Made by a program: the position numbers and the translations under genes
The notes under the pieces: generated by a model
Told to the model about the DNA's origin: nothing
The model's database searches: none
Seen by the model: the letters and a program-made list of their open reading frames with translations, nothing else
Assembly: GCF_014633365.1 (NCBI RefSeq)
Contig: NC_068348.1
Span: forward strand, 17,998,311 to 18,062,310
Direction of reading: 5' to 3'
DNA length: 64,000 bases
Source: Diospyros lotus
Lineage: Eukaryota > Streptophyta > Magnoliopsida > Ericales > Ebenaceae
Part shown: positions 46,221-56,780 of the stretch, piece after piece
Numbering within the stretch: the stretch's first letter is position 1
How the letters are laid out: each line of letters starts with the position of its first letter

Positions 46221-46675
46221 GAACGAAGTTACTGAGTTGACTCGAAACTAGCAGCGTGACCAACCCAATGAGTGGGTTGATTGCGACGCAGAAGATAGTC
46301 GCCTCCAACATCATCAGGCCACCCACACCCCTGTTCCCCAACTTTACACGTCCTTATATTCGAATAGTCACCATTTCTCAGAGTTCATTATGGTCGTTCC
46401 TTTACCCGACGGCTTTCGCCTTCCCAACACTTTGGAGCCTTATGACGACACTACCAACCCTTAATACCATCTCACCATATTTAGCACTGCCATGCTGCTA
46501 AGCCGAAGCTCAGACCTGATCATGTGCCGATCCTTTCCTAGCACCCTAAGGAAGTTGGTCATGTTGTGTTTCTCATCCCTAGAGCCGAACTCCATACATG
46601 ACTTCCCCGAGCTAGTCACTCACTTCTTTACTCATTTCTCCACCAGCCGAGCTCATCATAAGACATCAATTTAAA
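46221..46675 (+). pseudogene. gag capsid region of the second Tat-like element
   Basis: PLPDGFRLPNTLEPYDDTTN (about 46396-46460) begins the gag domain. MLLSRSSDLIMCRSFPSTLR (46492-46551) continues it, then FSSLEPNSIHDFPELVTHFF to about 46650. One frameshift separates the two parts (near 46470). Nothing of pol follows. Confidence 0.75.
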
Positions 46676-46763
46676 CGGACACTACTCATATTCATACCTC
46701 AATAGCAGGAACAAATTACATTAACCTTTCCTATAATCACATTTAAGTTTTAAATTTATAAAT
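46668..46763 (+). repeat. 96-bp segment duplicated from 43936-44031
   Basis: Both copies start AATTTAAAC, share AATAGCAGGAACAAATTA and TAACCTTTCCTATAATCAC, and end TTTAAATTTATAAAT, with roughly ten differences. The copies bracket the foldback and the Tat-like gag piece. Confidence 0.75.
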
Positions 46764-47114
46764 GGGCTATTAGCACCAAAAAGCTAAACGTTTTCGGATT
46801 TTGGCAATTTCATCTAATACTTTCAATTTTGGGAAGAAGAGCCCAATTTCTGAAATTAGTTGCAATTTTAGCCAATGCTGAAATCAATTTTGACCGGCAT
46901 GTGGCTTTGCCTAGGTGGCATGCCACTTGGTATTTAATTTATTTTTATTTTTTTTATTATTTTCTCAATAAAAATGCTCTCTCTAACATACACACCAACA
47001 TATATATATATATACATGCACACAAAGCAACATATATATATATACACATACACACACAGAAACATATACACACACAACAACATATATACACTCACATTAA
47101 TATATATACATACA
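46764..47114. other. Repeat-derived, no gene; CA/TA microsatellite
   Basis: GGGCTATTAGCACCAAAAAG at 46764 looks like a repeat-element start found widely in plant DNA. TA/CA microsatellites fill about 46993-47113. Confidence 0.45.
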
Positions 47115-47760
47115 GGAAAAGGTTGATCGGAAAAGTCTGATTGGAGAAGTCCGATAATGAAGGTCATAGAAGTCTGATAATGAAGGCTAGAATAGTCTGA
47201 TCGAAAATGTTTGATAATGAAGGGCATAGATGTCTAATAATGAAGGCCGGAAAAGTTCGATCAGAAAAGTCCGATTGTAAAAATCCGATAATGAAAGCCA
47301 TAGAAGGCTGATATGAAGGCTGAAAAAGTCCGATAATGAAGGGCGTAGAAGTCTAATAATGAAGGTTGAAAATGTTCGATCGAAAATTTTTGATAATAGA
47401 AGTCCGATAATGAAGGGCGTAGAAATTTGATAATGAAGGCTGGAAAGGTCCGATAGGAGAAGTCCGATAATGAAGGCCATAGAAGTCTGATAATAAAGGC
47501 TGGAAAAGTTCGATCAAAAAAGCCCGATCGAAGAAGTCCAATAATAAAGGGTGTAGAAGTCTGATAATGAAGGCTGGAAAAGTCCGATCAAAAAAGTCTG
47601 ATAATGAAGGCCATAGAAATCCGATAATTAAGGCTGAAAAAGTCTAATCGGAGAAGTCCGATCGAAAAAGTCCGATAATGAAGGCCATAGAAGTCCAATA
47701 ATGAAGGTTACAAAAGTCCCGATTAGAGAAGTTCAATTGGAGAATTCCGATCAAATTTCT
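47115..47760 (+). repeat. Minisatellite, about 9 units of 60-75 bp
   Basis: Unit markers are AATGAAGGCCATAGAAGT followed by CTGATAATGAAGGCTGGAAA and AGTCCGATCGAAAAAGTCCG. The marker recurs near 47156, 47217, 47290, 47337, 47410, 47470, 47541, 47602 and 47677. The units vary in length by gain and loss of an AGTCCGAT block. The long minus-strand frames here (HYRTSMAFIIGL-like) are the repeat translated, not genes. Confidence 0.85.
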
Positions 47761-47902
47761 CCGATGAAGGCCGTCGAACTTCATCATTGATATCTCTCTT
47801 TCACCCTCTCTCTCCCTCTCATCAGCACCGCTGTCACCCCCACCACTGCTCAATCAGTCGTCCGTCGCCCCCCCGGTTATCGGTTACTGTATATATATTA
47901 TT

Positions 47903-48775
47903 GTAAGCACCCTCGCCCGGATATCCCAACCACCTGGACTACCCGAACGGGGCACCTACGGAAGGAAAAGAATGAGACACAAGACAGAAACCACCCTGGC
48001 ATGCATACACAAAAATAAGAACAGCGAAAATGACGCTAAACATATGCATGCACTATGGGTACCCCGCTAGCACAGCGGTCACATGATAAATAAATAAACA
48101 CAGACTCTTGTGCTGACGTACACAAGACTTGAGAAATAACCTGGCACAGTAAGAATAATAGAGTAAATCCTACTCAACCATCAGAGTTGACAGGGACTGA
48201 CGAGACTGCCTGTACACCATACCAACACTACTGCTAGAAGCTGACTTTCTTGCCCATGGCCCACGCTGCGACTTCCTGGAATGATGGAAAGCAAAATGAG
48301 TTGAGAGACTCAGCAAGCATAAAGAAAGAAAGGCTGAAGGCTGAACATATCCATAAACTCTCCCCAAAATAAACCCCCAGGTACACACAAGCCATGAAAC
48401 GCTACAACAAAATAATATAGCATAATAAAAGCACCTATCGGTCCTTGGGGCCCACACAAGACACACGGCACCCAAATCCCATACCAACCTGCCGTTACCC
48501 TGAGAGACAACATAAATCTCCAAAAAACTTGCGTGCGCTGTCTCGGGTCGGTGCTCCCGTCACCCGTGTGTCCGTGTCAGTACTCCCAACACCCGAGCCA
48601 TAGGCTCCCTCGGAACGGTACTCCAGTCCGAGAACTAATAACTACCAGTAACCATGCAATGCACTTAAAAATGCAATGGCATAGTGAGCATCAACGTGAT
48701 ACACAGGCGCCCATAAATCCAAGCATCAGGCCATGCTCCGCCTACATAGTAAACCACACGAGATGCATATGCCCA
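47903..48775. mobile_element. Chromovirus-like LTR fragment, related to the solo LTR
   Basis: Starts TGTAAGCACCCTCGCCCGG. It shares TGGAATGATGGAAAGCAAA (48277 and about 37571), GGTCCTTGG...CCCACA and GGCACCCAA blocks with the 2.9-kb solo LTR, in the same order and orientation. The right end is cut near 48775, where copia sequence begins. Confidence 0.65.
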
Positions 48776-48987
48776 CTAGTAAGGATTGCAATTTTAGTGC
48801 TTTTTACTTTCTTGGTTCCTTCGTGTGTAACTTCTAAGTGATCCCAAATTTCTTTTGTCTTAGTACATGAAATTATTCTATTAAACTCAGCTAGACTTAA
48901 TGCACAATGTAATATATTTACAGCTCTAGCATTTAACTCATTTGTTTGTTTTTGTTGTTCATTCCAAGTTTCCGTAGGAGGTTCCAA
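48776..48987 (-). pseudogene. Copia gag fragment (UBN2 type), minus strand
   Basis: Minus-strand reading: TETWNEQQKQTNELNARAVN, ILHCALSLAEFNRI, and CTKTKEIWDHLEVTHEGTKK. This is the Gag core of SIRE/Maximus-like copia elements. Both ends are cut. Confidence 0.8.
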
Positions 48988-50561
48988 AAGTGTAATCGTA
49001 CTAGATATGCATGTATACTATGTTTCGAAACTTGAGGAGGTATGTTTCGAAACTGACATTTCTGTTAAGTATGTTTCGAAATATAGATGAGTATGTTTCG
49101 AAATCAAACTTACTAGCAGGTATGTTTCGAAACCTACTGAGGTATGTTTCGAAATATTACTCTCTGATTTGCAAAATAACAAAACTCCTTAAGATTTTCA
49201 AAAATGATTCTTTTAAGAACATAAACAAGAATAAGAATAAGTAGGAACAAGAAATCAAGTACACACAAGATTTATAGTTGTTCGGCACTTGCCTACTCCA
49301 CTACCTTCAAGCTTACCCACTTGAAGGATTTGCAAACCACAATCACTTTTACTAGCGATCAATGACCCTAAGGGTTTTACCACGGTTCATCCTAAAACCT
49401 TACACACGGAGTTTTTACGGGTTCAACTCAAACCTTACAACAAGATAAATAACACTTATCTTATTACAATCCAAAAATTTGAATGTAATTTAAAACACCT
49501 TACCAAATAGTTATAGCAAACCTATTGGTATGGAATAAGGAGAGCTTGAAGGAATGAGAGCTTTGGATTTGACTTGCTTCTCCTGTTAGTACCACAATGC
49601 ACATCAAGGAATGATTGAAAAGAACTTATTTTGAGAGTTCACTAAAAGGGCTTTGTTCATTTGTGCTTGTGGCAAAAATCTCTTATAGTTATGCAAGAAT
49701 TTGTGTATGCTTGAAGAGAGAGAGTCTTCTTGTCTTCAAAGGGCTGATATATATATCAAAAGGATACACTTTTGGGTAATTATAACCGTTAGAGACAAGA
49801 TAAGAAAGTAGGTTTCAAAATATACTTATCAGGTTTCGAAACGACATATTTTTACACAGAGGTTTCGAAACACAGATAAACAGGTTTCGAAACCTACAGC
49901 CTTTACAGCTGGATATGCATCAAGAGACAAAATGGGTGGAAGACTTTACTTTAAAAACAAAATGATTTGGTTTTATTCTCAACTAAAACATATCTGAAAT
50001 TTGAACATCAGGGTATGGGTAGATTAATTTAAAAAAATAATATTTAAATATTTTTTATTAAACAAATATTCAGCTCCCATACTACTTGGTTTTAAAAATA
50101 TTTTGCTGACACAAAGTCAGAAGTTTCGAAATATAGATATGAGGTTTCGAAACATACTTCGAAAACTTCTTTCAAAACATATGCAACTCAAAACAAATGC
50201 TTGAATGCTTTGCAGACAGAGACATAAGTTTCGAAACATGATAGGGTGGGTTTCGAAACATACTTCTTAAATTCAATATAGGTTTCGAAATATGATAAGC
50301 AGATTTAGCAAACAGTGAGACCTAGACCAAGACCATTTCGAAACATATATAAAAACATATACGAACAGTGTTTCGAAACATAGACATTTGGTTTCGAAAC
50401 ATCATTTATGCATTTGGAATGTTTCAAACATTTTAGCTAATGCGCCTAACAACTACTTATGCATTGTTTCGAAACATAAAAGCCTATTTCAAAACATGAT
50501 TTTCTCAAGAGGGAATTTGCATCAAAACTCTATTTCTCATATACCAAAAAATATGATACAA
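48988..50561 (-). mobile_element. Probable copia LTR region full of TTTCGAAA palindromes
   Basis: Lies just upstream (minus sense) of the copia gag fragment and ends at CA (50560), so an LTR in minus orientation is likely. Two clusters of the self-complementary word GTTTCGAAAC or close variants occur: six at 49018-49155 and about twelve at 49835-50475. The central part (49240-49760) has none. The primer-binding site is not visible, so part of the leader is lost. Confidence 0.5.
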
Positions 50562-50790
50562 CCTTGCGAGGAGACCTTGTGGCGAAGGCAAATCCTTATG
50601 GCGAAGTTAAAGCCTTGCAGTGAGACCTTGTGGCGAAAAACAAAACCTTGCGGCGAGACCTTTTGGCGAGAATAAAACCTTGCGGCAAGAACTTGTAGCA
50701 AATATATATCCTTGCTGCAAGACCTTATGGCAGAGTTAAGGCCTTGTGGCGAGGATAAGATCTCGCGGAGAGACCTTGTCCCAGAAATGA
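50562..50790 (+). repeat. 32-bp tandem array, shorter copy
   Basis: The unit is close to GACCTTGTGGCGAAGACAAA followed by ACCTTGCGGCGA. About seven degenerate units. The array is cut on the left by the copia LTR region. The same unit forms the long array at 56790-57600. Confidence 0.8.
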
Positions 50791-51485
50791 TAGACTCGAG
50801 AAGGGAACATGATAGGAAGGTAGGGAAAGCTCCCATGTATAAAGGGACAGCGGAAAGCTCCTACTCAACAGCTTCTTATGTCCCACCTCCTTGCAGAAAC
50901 GAAGTAGCAAAAAAGACACTCAAGGCATCTAACATCAAACGCCTCATAAAAGAGGTGCTGGAGCAAAGGCAAGTAATAATAGTGCCAAAGGAAACGCCCC
51001 CGAAAGGGTTTCCTTTGTCCGAGGAACTCTAAAGGCAACCAATGCAACCAGAGTTCAAGCTACTGCAACTTTTGATATACTTAGGAAATAAGGACCCAGA
51101 GAAGCACCTACAACACTTCGTTGTAGTAGACCGTGTTACAAGGGTGGAATGAGGTCACTAAATGCAAAGCTTTTCCACTCTCCCTGGTAGGACAAGCTCA
51201 ATAGTGGTTCACTGAATTATTAGCAAGGTATATACGATCATTCGAATAGTTGAAGAAAGAGTTCCTAAAGGTGTTCTTCGTCTATATCCCGAAAAAGAAG
51301 AGTGATATATATCTAATGAGCTTGCAACAGAGGCGTAATGAATCCCTAAAGCAATATATCAAGCAATTCAAAGTCGCGACGTAGGAAGAAGGGATTTTCC
51401 AATCAGATTGGCTACGTCAGCCCTACTTGATAGAGCTACATACGCCCCGCTTTGAAGATTCCTAGCCTTTTCCGAGCTGGATTCT
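50791..51485 (+). pseudogene. gypsy gag fragment following the 32-bp array
   Basis: Basic lead-in (REHDRKVGKAPMYKG), then YLGNKDPEKHLQHF (about 51080-51125), FSTLPG and a decayed LMSLQQRRNESLKQYIKQF-like part (about 51313-51372). Gag order as in Tat-like elements, with several stops. It is cut at 51486 by a copia LTR. Confidence 0.6.
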
Positions 51486-53018
51486 TGTTGACCCATATTG
51501 CTCTAATCAATCTATTGTGTATTTTGATATTTGATAAAACATAATTTTAGTAAAACTATTTTTGGTATATTTAAAACCCCTAATAGATTTTTGATATGTC
51601 TTAATTATTATACTATTTTGTGTATCAAAATGAACCAAGAAATGCTATTTGTCTAAGTCTGAAATATTAACGCATTATAAGGGGATATATGAAAAAATGT
51701 TTTTATTTTAGAAAACTATATCCCGGTATTTCGATAGCTAGCACTCATTGTTGTTAAAATAATTTTTAATGAATTTTTCAAAAAAATAGAAAGTATGTAT
51801 TTTGAGGGTGGTAAAAATGCTAAATTCTAAATTTGTACTAAAACTAAAATTCGACTTTTTTATTATTTTAAATTTTTATTTTTTTAGATATTTTTATTGA
51901 ATCCAAATGGGAGGTACTTTCTTATTTACATTTATGTATTAAAGTAAATGAAAGATAAAATATAAATAAAAAAAAATGGGAACATTTACGTGTAAAATAA
52001 AATATAAATAATGTAAATATCTTATAATGTATACATGCTATATGGTTTATATCTTCAAACAATTGTTATATGTATAAAATCTATTTTTTGTAAAATTAGC
52101 TTCAAAAGTCGACTCTTATACACTACAAGAAATTTGGCACTTAGCGACGGAAATTTCCTTCACTATTTTGCGAGGGATTGCAAAAAAAAAATTTTTTGTA
52201 AGGATTAGCAATAGAATTTAGCGATAGAAAAAAATTTCGTTGCTAAAAAAATGAAAAAATTTCAAAAAAACAAATTTATCGACAAAAAAAATAATCCGTC
52301 ACTAAAAAAATAATCCGTTTGAAGCTCCATTATAAATATCAAAAAGGGATTTATGGAGATGGCTAATGCTATATCTAGATCTATCTTCCTAAAGCACAAC
52401 CAAGCTCTCAAGCAACTCAAATAAAACAATCCAAGGCTCAAGCTCAAAGATATATCGTTTGGAGCCCAAGGCAAAGAAGAAGAAGATATTCTCTCCAAGT
52501 GTGGTAAATTGTATTTGTATTCATACTTGCCTTGTAATATTTATTCTTGCATTCATATCCATATTAGTCCATGTGTGTTGGACATAGTATTGTTCATTTG
52601 TATTATTTGTGGATTGTGAGTGGCCTCCTAGAACCTAAGTAATCTAGGTGTGGTATTTTGTTGTAATAGTTTTCGATGTGAGTTAAGGGAAAAACCTCGA
52701 TGTTATACAAGTTTTCTAGGTGATCTTGTGTGGAAATCTAGTGTTGTGGTTTTAGTGGAACCTCAAGTGTCGGGTTAACCTTGAGAGAGTGGAGTAGGTG
52801 TTGGAGACACCGAACCACTATATATGTTGTGTTAATATTGTAGTTGTTTGTGTATCTATATTGCTATCACTCTCAAACAACATATATATTTATAACAAGT
52901 ATATTTTGTGTATATCAAAAGCTCAAGAATTTTAAAACAAAAAGAATTTGGTTTAATAAGTTTTTAATACTCAATTCACCCCCCTCTTGAGTGGCCCTTG
53001 TGTGTCAAGGAACCGACA
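51486..53018 (+). mobile_element. Copia 5' LTR (SIRE/Maximus-like, about 1.5 kb)
   Basis: Starts TGTTGACCC and ends ACCGACA, followed one base later by the primer-binding site. The end phrase TTCACCCCCCTCTTGAGTGG (about 52975-52994) is typical of SIRE-like LTRs. It includes a CACTA-type fragment at 52126-52320 that adds to its length. No 3' LTR partner is in the window. Confidence 0.7.
52126..52320 (+). mobile_element. CACTA transposon end fragment in the LTR
   Basis: CACTACAAGAAATTTGGCAC is a classic CACTA (En/Spm) terminus, followed by subterminal repeats of the TTAGCGACGGAAATT kind in both orientations (52140, 52208, 52280). A clear right terminus is not seen, so it is either a very small deletion derivative or one end only. 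Confidence 0.7.
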
Positions 53019-53019
53019 A

Positions 53020-53030
53020 TTGGTATCAGA
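53020..53030 (+). other. Primer-binding site of the copia element
   Basis: TTGGTATCAGA, matching the 3' end of initiator-Met tRNA, lies one base after the LTR end. Confidence 0.75.
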
Positions 53031-53085
53031 ACAGATCCTAAAATATTTGTGATTATCAATCTCAAATCTTAGGATAAATCTTATA

Positions 53086-54720
53086 ATGGCCTCATATGTA
53101 TCGCACGGTATAGTTGAGGGAACTTCTACCTCTCATCCCCCATTCTTTAATGGAAGCAATTATAGCTATTGGAAAATGAGGATGGAATCCCACATGTTTT
53201 CAATTAGTTATATATTGTGGAAACTTATTAGGGATGGTTTTACCTTATCTAGGTAAAAAGAAACAGATTGGAGTGAAGAAGATATAAATAATCTTGAAAT
53301 GGACCATACGGTCAAATATATATTGTTTTGTTCTATATTGCCTAGTGAGTATGAACAAATCTCTTCATGCTCCACATCTCATGAAATATGGAAAAAAAAT
53401 TAGAAGTAATGTATGAAGGGATCGATCAAGTTAAGGATACTAGGATAAATATTTTGATGTCCCAATATGAAGGGTTCAAATTGTTAGCCAATGAGACCAT
53501 TAGTGATATGAATGCTAGGTTTCAAAAATTGGTTAACTCTCTAAAGATGCTTGGCAAGGTTATCCTCGAAAGTGATCAAGTAAAGAAAATACTTAGGTCA
53601 CTTAACATAGATTGGCAACCTATGGTTACCACTATCACTCAAGCCAAAGATCTTGGAGTCTTGAAAATGGAAGAGCTCATTGCGAATCTCTTAACCCATG
53701 AGTTAGTTTTTAATCAATTGAAAGAACCCATAAAGAAGATGTAGAATATAGCTTTAAAAGCTAAATGTTCAACTAAAAGTGAAAGTGAGTCTTCTAGTGA
53801 AAATGATGAGGACGTAATTCTTCTAAAAAAGTCTTTAAATAATTTAATGAAAAAGCAAGGTTTGGGTAGCAACAAATCGCTTCCTACTTGCTACAATTGT
53901 CAAGAAGTTGGGCATTAGAAAGATGAGTGTCTAAAGAAAGAGAAAAAAAAGAAATATAAGAAGAAAAAGAAGAAAAAACATTCAAAATATCCAAAAGGCA
54001 TGCTCTCTATGCATGGGATTGAAGTGAATAGAGTGAATCTTACCAATTTGAAAAAGAAAAGGCAAGAGCATGTTTCATGGCCTTTGGGGATGAAAAAGAA
54101 GAGAATGTAGGAGTTTATGAACTCCAAGAGGCATTTAAGGAGTAATTTCTTAAATTTAAGTCTCTTAAGAAGGAGTTTTGGAATGCAAATAAGTCTTTTG
54201 GAAAGGAAAAAAAAAGGATCTTGAAGTGGAGAATGAATCTTTAAAAAATGAAGTAGAGATCTTAAAGGAAAATATTCAAGAATTCAGAGAAGAAAATGAA
54301 ATCTTAAAAGGAAAACTTAAAAATAAAAATAAAGCAAAAATAGATGATAAAATGTTTGAAAAATTCCCCATCCTGGAGAAATAAATATTGGTTCTAAAAG
54401 CTCAAAACTCCAAACTCACATTAGAAAAGGGTGCAATAGAGAAGTGTTTGGCAACCTTAAGTTATCCCCCAAAGCCATAGCCAAAATATCAAAAGAAATC
54501 TTGGAAACCATTTAGATGGACTCCCCAACCCCTAAGAGAAATGAAATCAAAATTTGGTTACCAAAAGAAGTAGTTCAAATGAGAGCTTTAGATCCTTCTA
54601 AATGTTCCAACACTAAGACAAAGGGCATTCAAAAGCCAAAGGTCCCCTTTATAGATAGGTGACTAAGGCTAAAACTTAGTCTTATGTGTACCAATGTGCA
54701 TGAGATCCACATGGGGAAGA
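53086..54720 (+). pseudogene. Copia gag, broken; pol missing
   Basis: ATG at 53086 (MASYVSHGIVEGTS), then PPFFNGSNYSYWKMRMESHM, a stop at 53254-53256, and a UBN2-type Gag core (53388-53744: LEVMYEGIDQVKDTRINILM, MNARFQKLVNSLKMLGK). A zinc knuckle CYNCQEVGH then a stop where Trp/Tyr is usual, then KDEC (about 53891-53931). A Lys-rich and Glu-rich coiled region runs to about 54480, then WLPKE and VPFIDR near 54560-54658. No protease, integrase or RT follows, so the element is truncated. Confidence 0.8.
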
Positions 54721-54736
54721 TGTTATATTTGTTTAA

Positions 54737-55580
54737 GTGGAGTTCCCTGAGGTAGACTGGCCCTCGGATGGCGGGAAAAAGGTGAAGCGATCACATGACA
54801 ACTCTGACACGAGCCCGTTCCCGAAGGTCAAGTCACCTAATGGCAATTTGGTGCCGATGACCACGGGCTGGCTAGGGGATCACCAGAAGATCCATTGCCT
54901 ATGCCCGCAAACTCACCCGGATCCCTCGTTTGAGTCCGGTGCTATGGCTTTTGGCTAAACCCTACTCCTTGGTTAATCTAGCCCTTAGGTCTCCTAGAAA
55001 ACTCGAATGTCTGGTATGAATCTCACACCGGACCACTGGCCAAACCCAGATCCCCTGAGATAGAACGACCATATGACGGTTCCGCCATGATTTCGCTTAT
55101 CGAAGTTAAGTTACCCAGTTACCATATGGTACCGATGACCACGAGCTTGCTCGAGATCACCAGAAGATCCAATGTTTATGCCCACAGACTCACCTAGATC
55201 CCTCATTTGAATTCGGTTCTATGCCTTTTTGACTAGACCCAACTCCTTGGTTGATCTGGCGCCTAGGTCCCCCTGTAAACTCGGATGTTTGATAGGAATC
55301 CAGCGCTGGACCTCTGGCCAAACCCAAATTCCCTGAGGTAGACCAACTCGAAAGACAGACATGGAAGACACAATAGCTAGTGCACTGTGATCCGTCATGG
55401 GATCACCAGATGTACAAAAGCCTATGCCCGTAGGCTCATCGGGATCTCTTAACTAAGTCCGATGGTATGCTCCCAAGCTGAACCCGACTCCTTGGCTGAT
55501 CCGGGGTGTAGGCCTCCCGGTAGACTCATATGCCTAACAAGAATCTCTTGTCGGACCTGGGGCCAAACCTAGATTGTCTA
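54737..55580 (+). repeat. Tandem array, three units of about 245-305 bp
   Basis: Each unit starts CCCTGAGGTAGAC-like (54747, 55055, 55331) and shares ATCACCAGAAGATCCA, TATGCCCGCA/TATGCCCACA, ACTCCTTGG(T/C)TGATC and CTCGGATGT-type phrases. The third unit is shorter. Position (before a polypurine tract and LTR) suits the 3' spacer of a gypsy element. Confidence 0.8.
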
Positions 55581-56213
55581 TGGCAGACAAGCCTATTAAG
55601 AGGAGAATAGACACCCCCAGAAGCTTCTCTACTCAGAGAATACATGTTTGCTCTCAGGACATCTCACGATGGCATAACAATAAGACGCCTCCACGAACCG
55701 GAACACCTAGAGAGCTCGAGGATGAAGCAAAGGTTCCATGATTTAAATTGAGGACATAACGTTTATTCCTTGTGATGAATGGTTCTAGAATACGGGCCGT
55801 AAGAGGGAACAGAAAACGTCCGATTGTAGAAGCAGTTAAAGAAAAGCCTAAAGCATCTTAACTCCATAGCATGAGAATGTCAAAAGCATTATGGGGCGAT
55901 GGCAAAATGACCTCGAGGCAAAAACCATGCTAGCAGTAATGCATCTCTACGCTGAGTGCAATTTTGTTCACCCCCTTTAACGAGGGTGAACATGACCCCC
56001 AGTCCTTTGGGGGTCAAATTTAACAGAGGGGGGACAGCCAAACAGTGATCTGCTGTCCCCCTCTATTAAATTTGACCCCCAAAGGACTGGGGGTCATGTT
56101 CACCTCTGTTAAAGGGGATGAACAAAATTGCACTCCTCTACGCTACCATTAGTTCGGCTAAAATTATACTCTTCAATTTTATCTAAAGACAAAACAGAAG
56201 AGTGGGGGGAAAT
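55581..56213 (+). mobile_element. gypsy 3' internal end with polypurine tract
   Basis: Non-coding, ending in GAAGAGTGGGGGGAAAT (56197-56213), a polypurine tract directly before an LTR start. It contains the palindromic MITE at 55954-56135. Confidence 0.55.
55954..56135. mobile_element. 182-bp palindromic MITE, Mutator-like, 9-bp target duplication
   Basis: The ends are GAGTGCAATTTTGTTC and GAACAAAATTGCACTC. The arms pair over about 83 bp with few mismatches (CCCCCAGTCCTTTGGGGGTC against GACCCCCAAAGGACTGGGGG), leaving a loop of about 14 bp (around 56045). Exact flanking 9-bp duplication CTCTACGCT (55945-55953 and 56136-56144). A 9-bp duplication points to the Mutator superfamily. The arms are almost unmutated, so the insertion is recent relative to its host element. 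Confidence 0.9.
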
Positions 56214-56780
56214 TGTTGCGCCATGAAAAATATGGGGAGAAAATGACAAATTTTAAGGAAAAAAATGGATGAATGATGAAAAGCTCGCGGCAAAGGGATT
56301 GCCACAACTTGCCTCGCTGCTGGAGGCTAGCTGCGAGGGCCATCCTCGCAACAGCTCGTCGCGAGCAGCCTTGCAGCAAGAGCTGAGCGAAGGTTAGCCT
56401 TGCGATAGAAACTCGTCGTGAAGGCCAACCTCACGGCTGATTGCTGCGAGCTGCCTCGCGGCTGATTGCCACAAGCTGCCTCATACCGATGGCCGTGAGG
56501 GCTAGCCTCATGACAAAAAGCCTTTTCTCGATGAAACCTAAGCTCCACTCAGCAATCGCCACGTGTCAGCACCAGCCATCATTGAGAATCGTGCCCTAAA
56601 AATACCCAACTACAAGACATTGAATGGGGACTTTCGATTTTCGTAAATATTTTGACACCTTGACTATATCTTCACTATTTTCGTGAATAATTATCTGGAT
56701 TCGGTACTGACTTAGGCATCGGAGGGTCGTCGCAAGCGAGGATTCTCACGAGCCTTCTAACCCATTTATGAGTATCAACA
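56214..56780 (+). mobile_element. gypsy LTR (about 567 bp)
   Basis: TGTTGCGCC at 56214 after a polypurine tract, and CAACA at 56776-56780. The first half is GC-rich with repeated TGCGAGC, GCTGATTGC and CTCGCGGC words. It is followed not by unique flank but by the 32-bp array that precedes gag in this family, so it may be an LTR shared by two tandem elements. Confidence 0.6.

Noticed and set aside
46934..47853. Several minus-strand frames with HYRTS/FIIGL repeats
   Set aside because: Translation of the minisatellite and of a CA/TA microsatellite, not protein genes.
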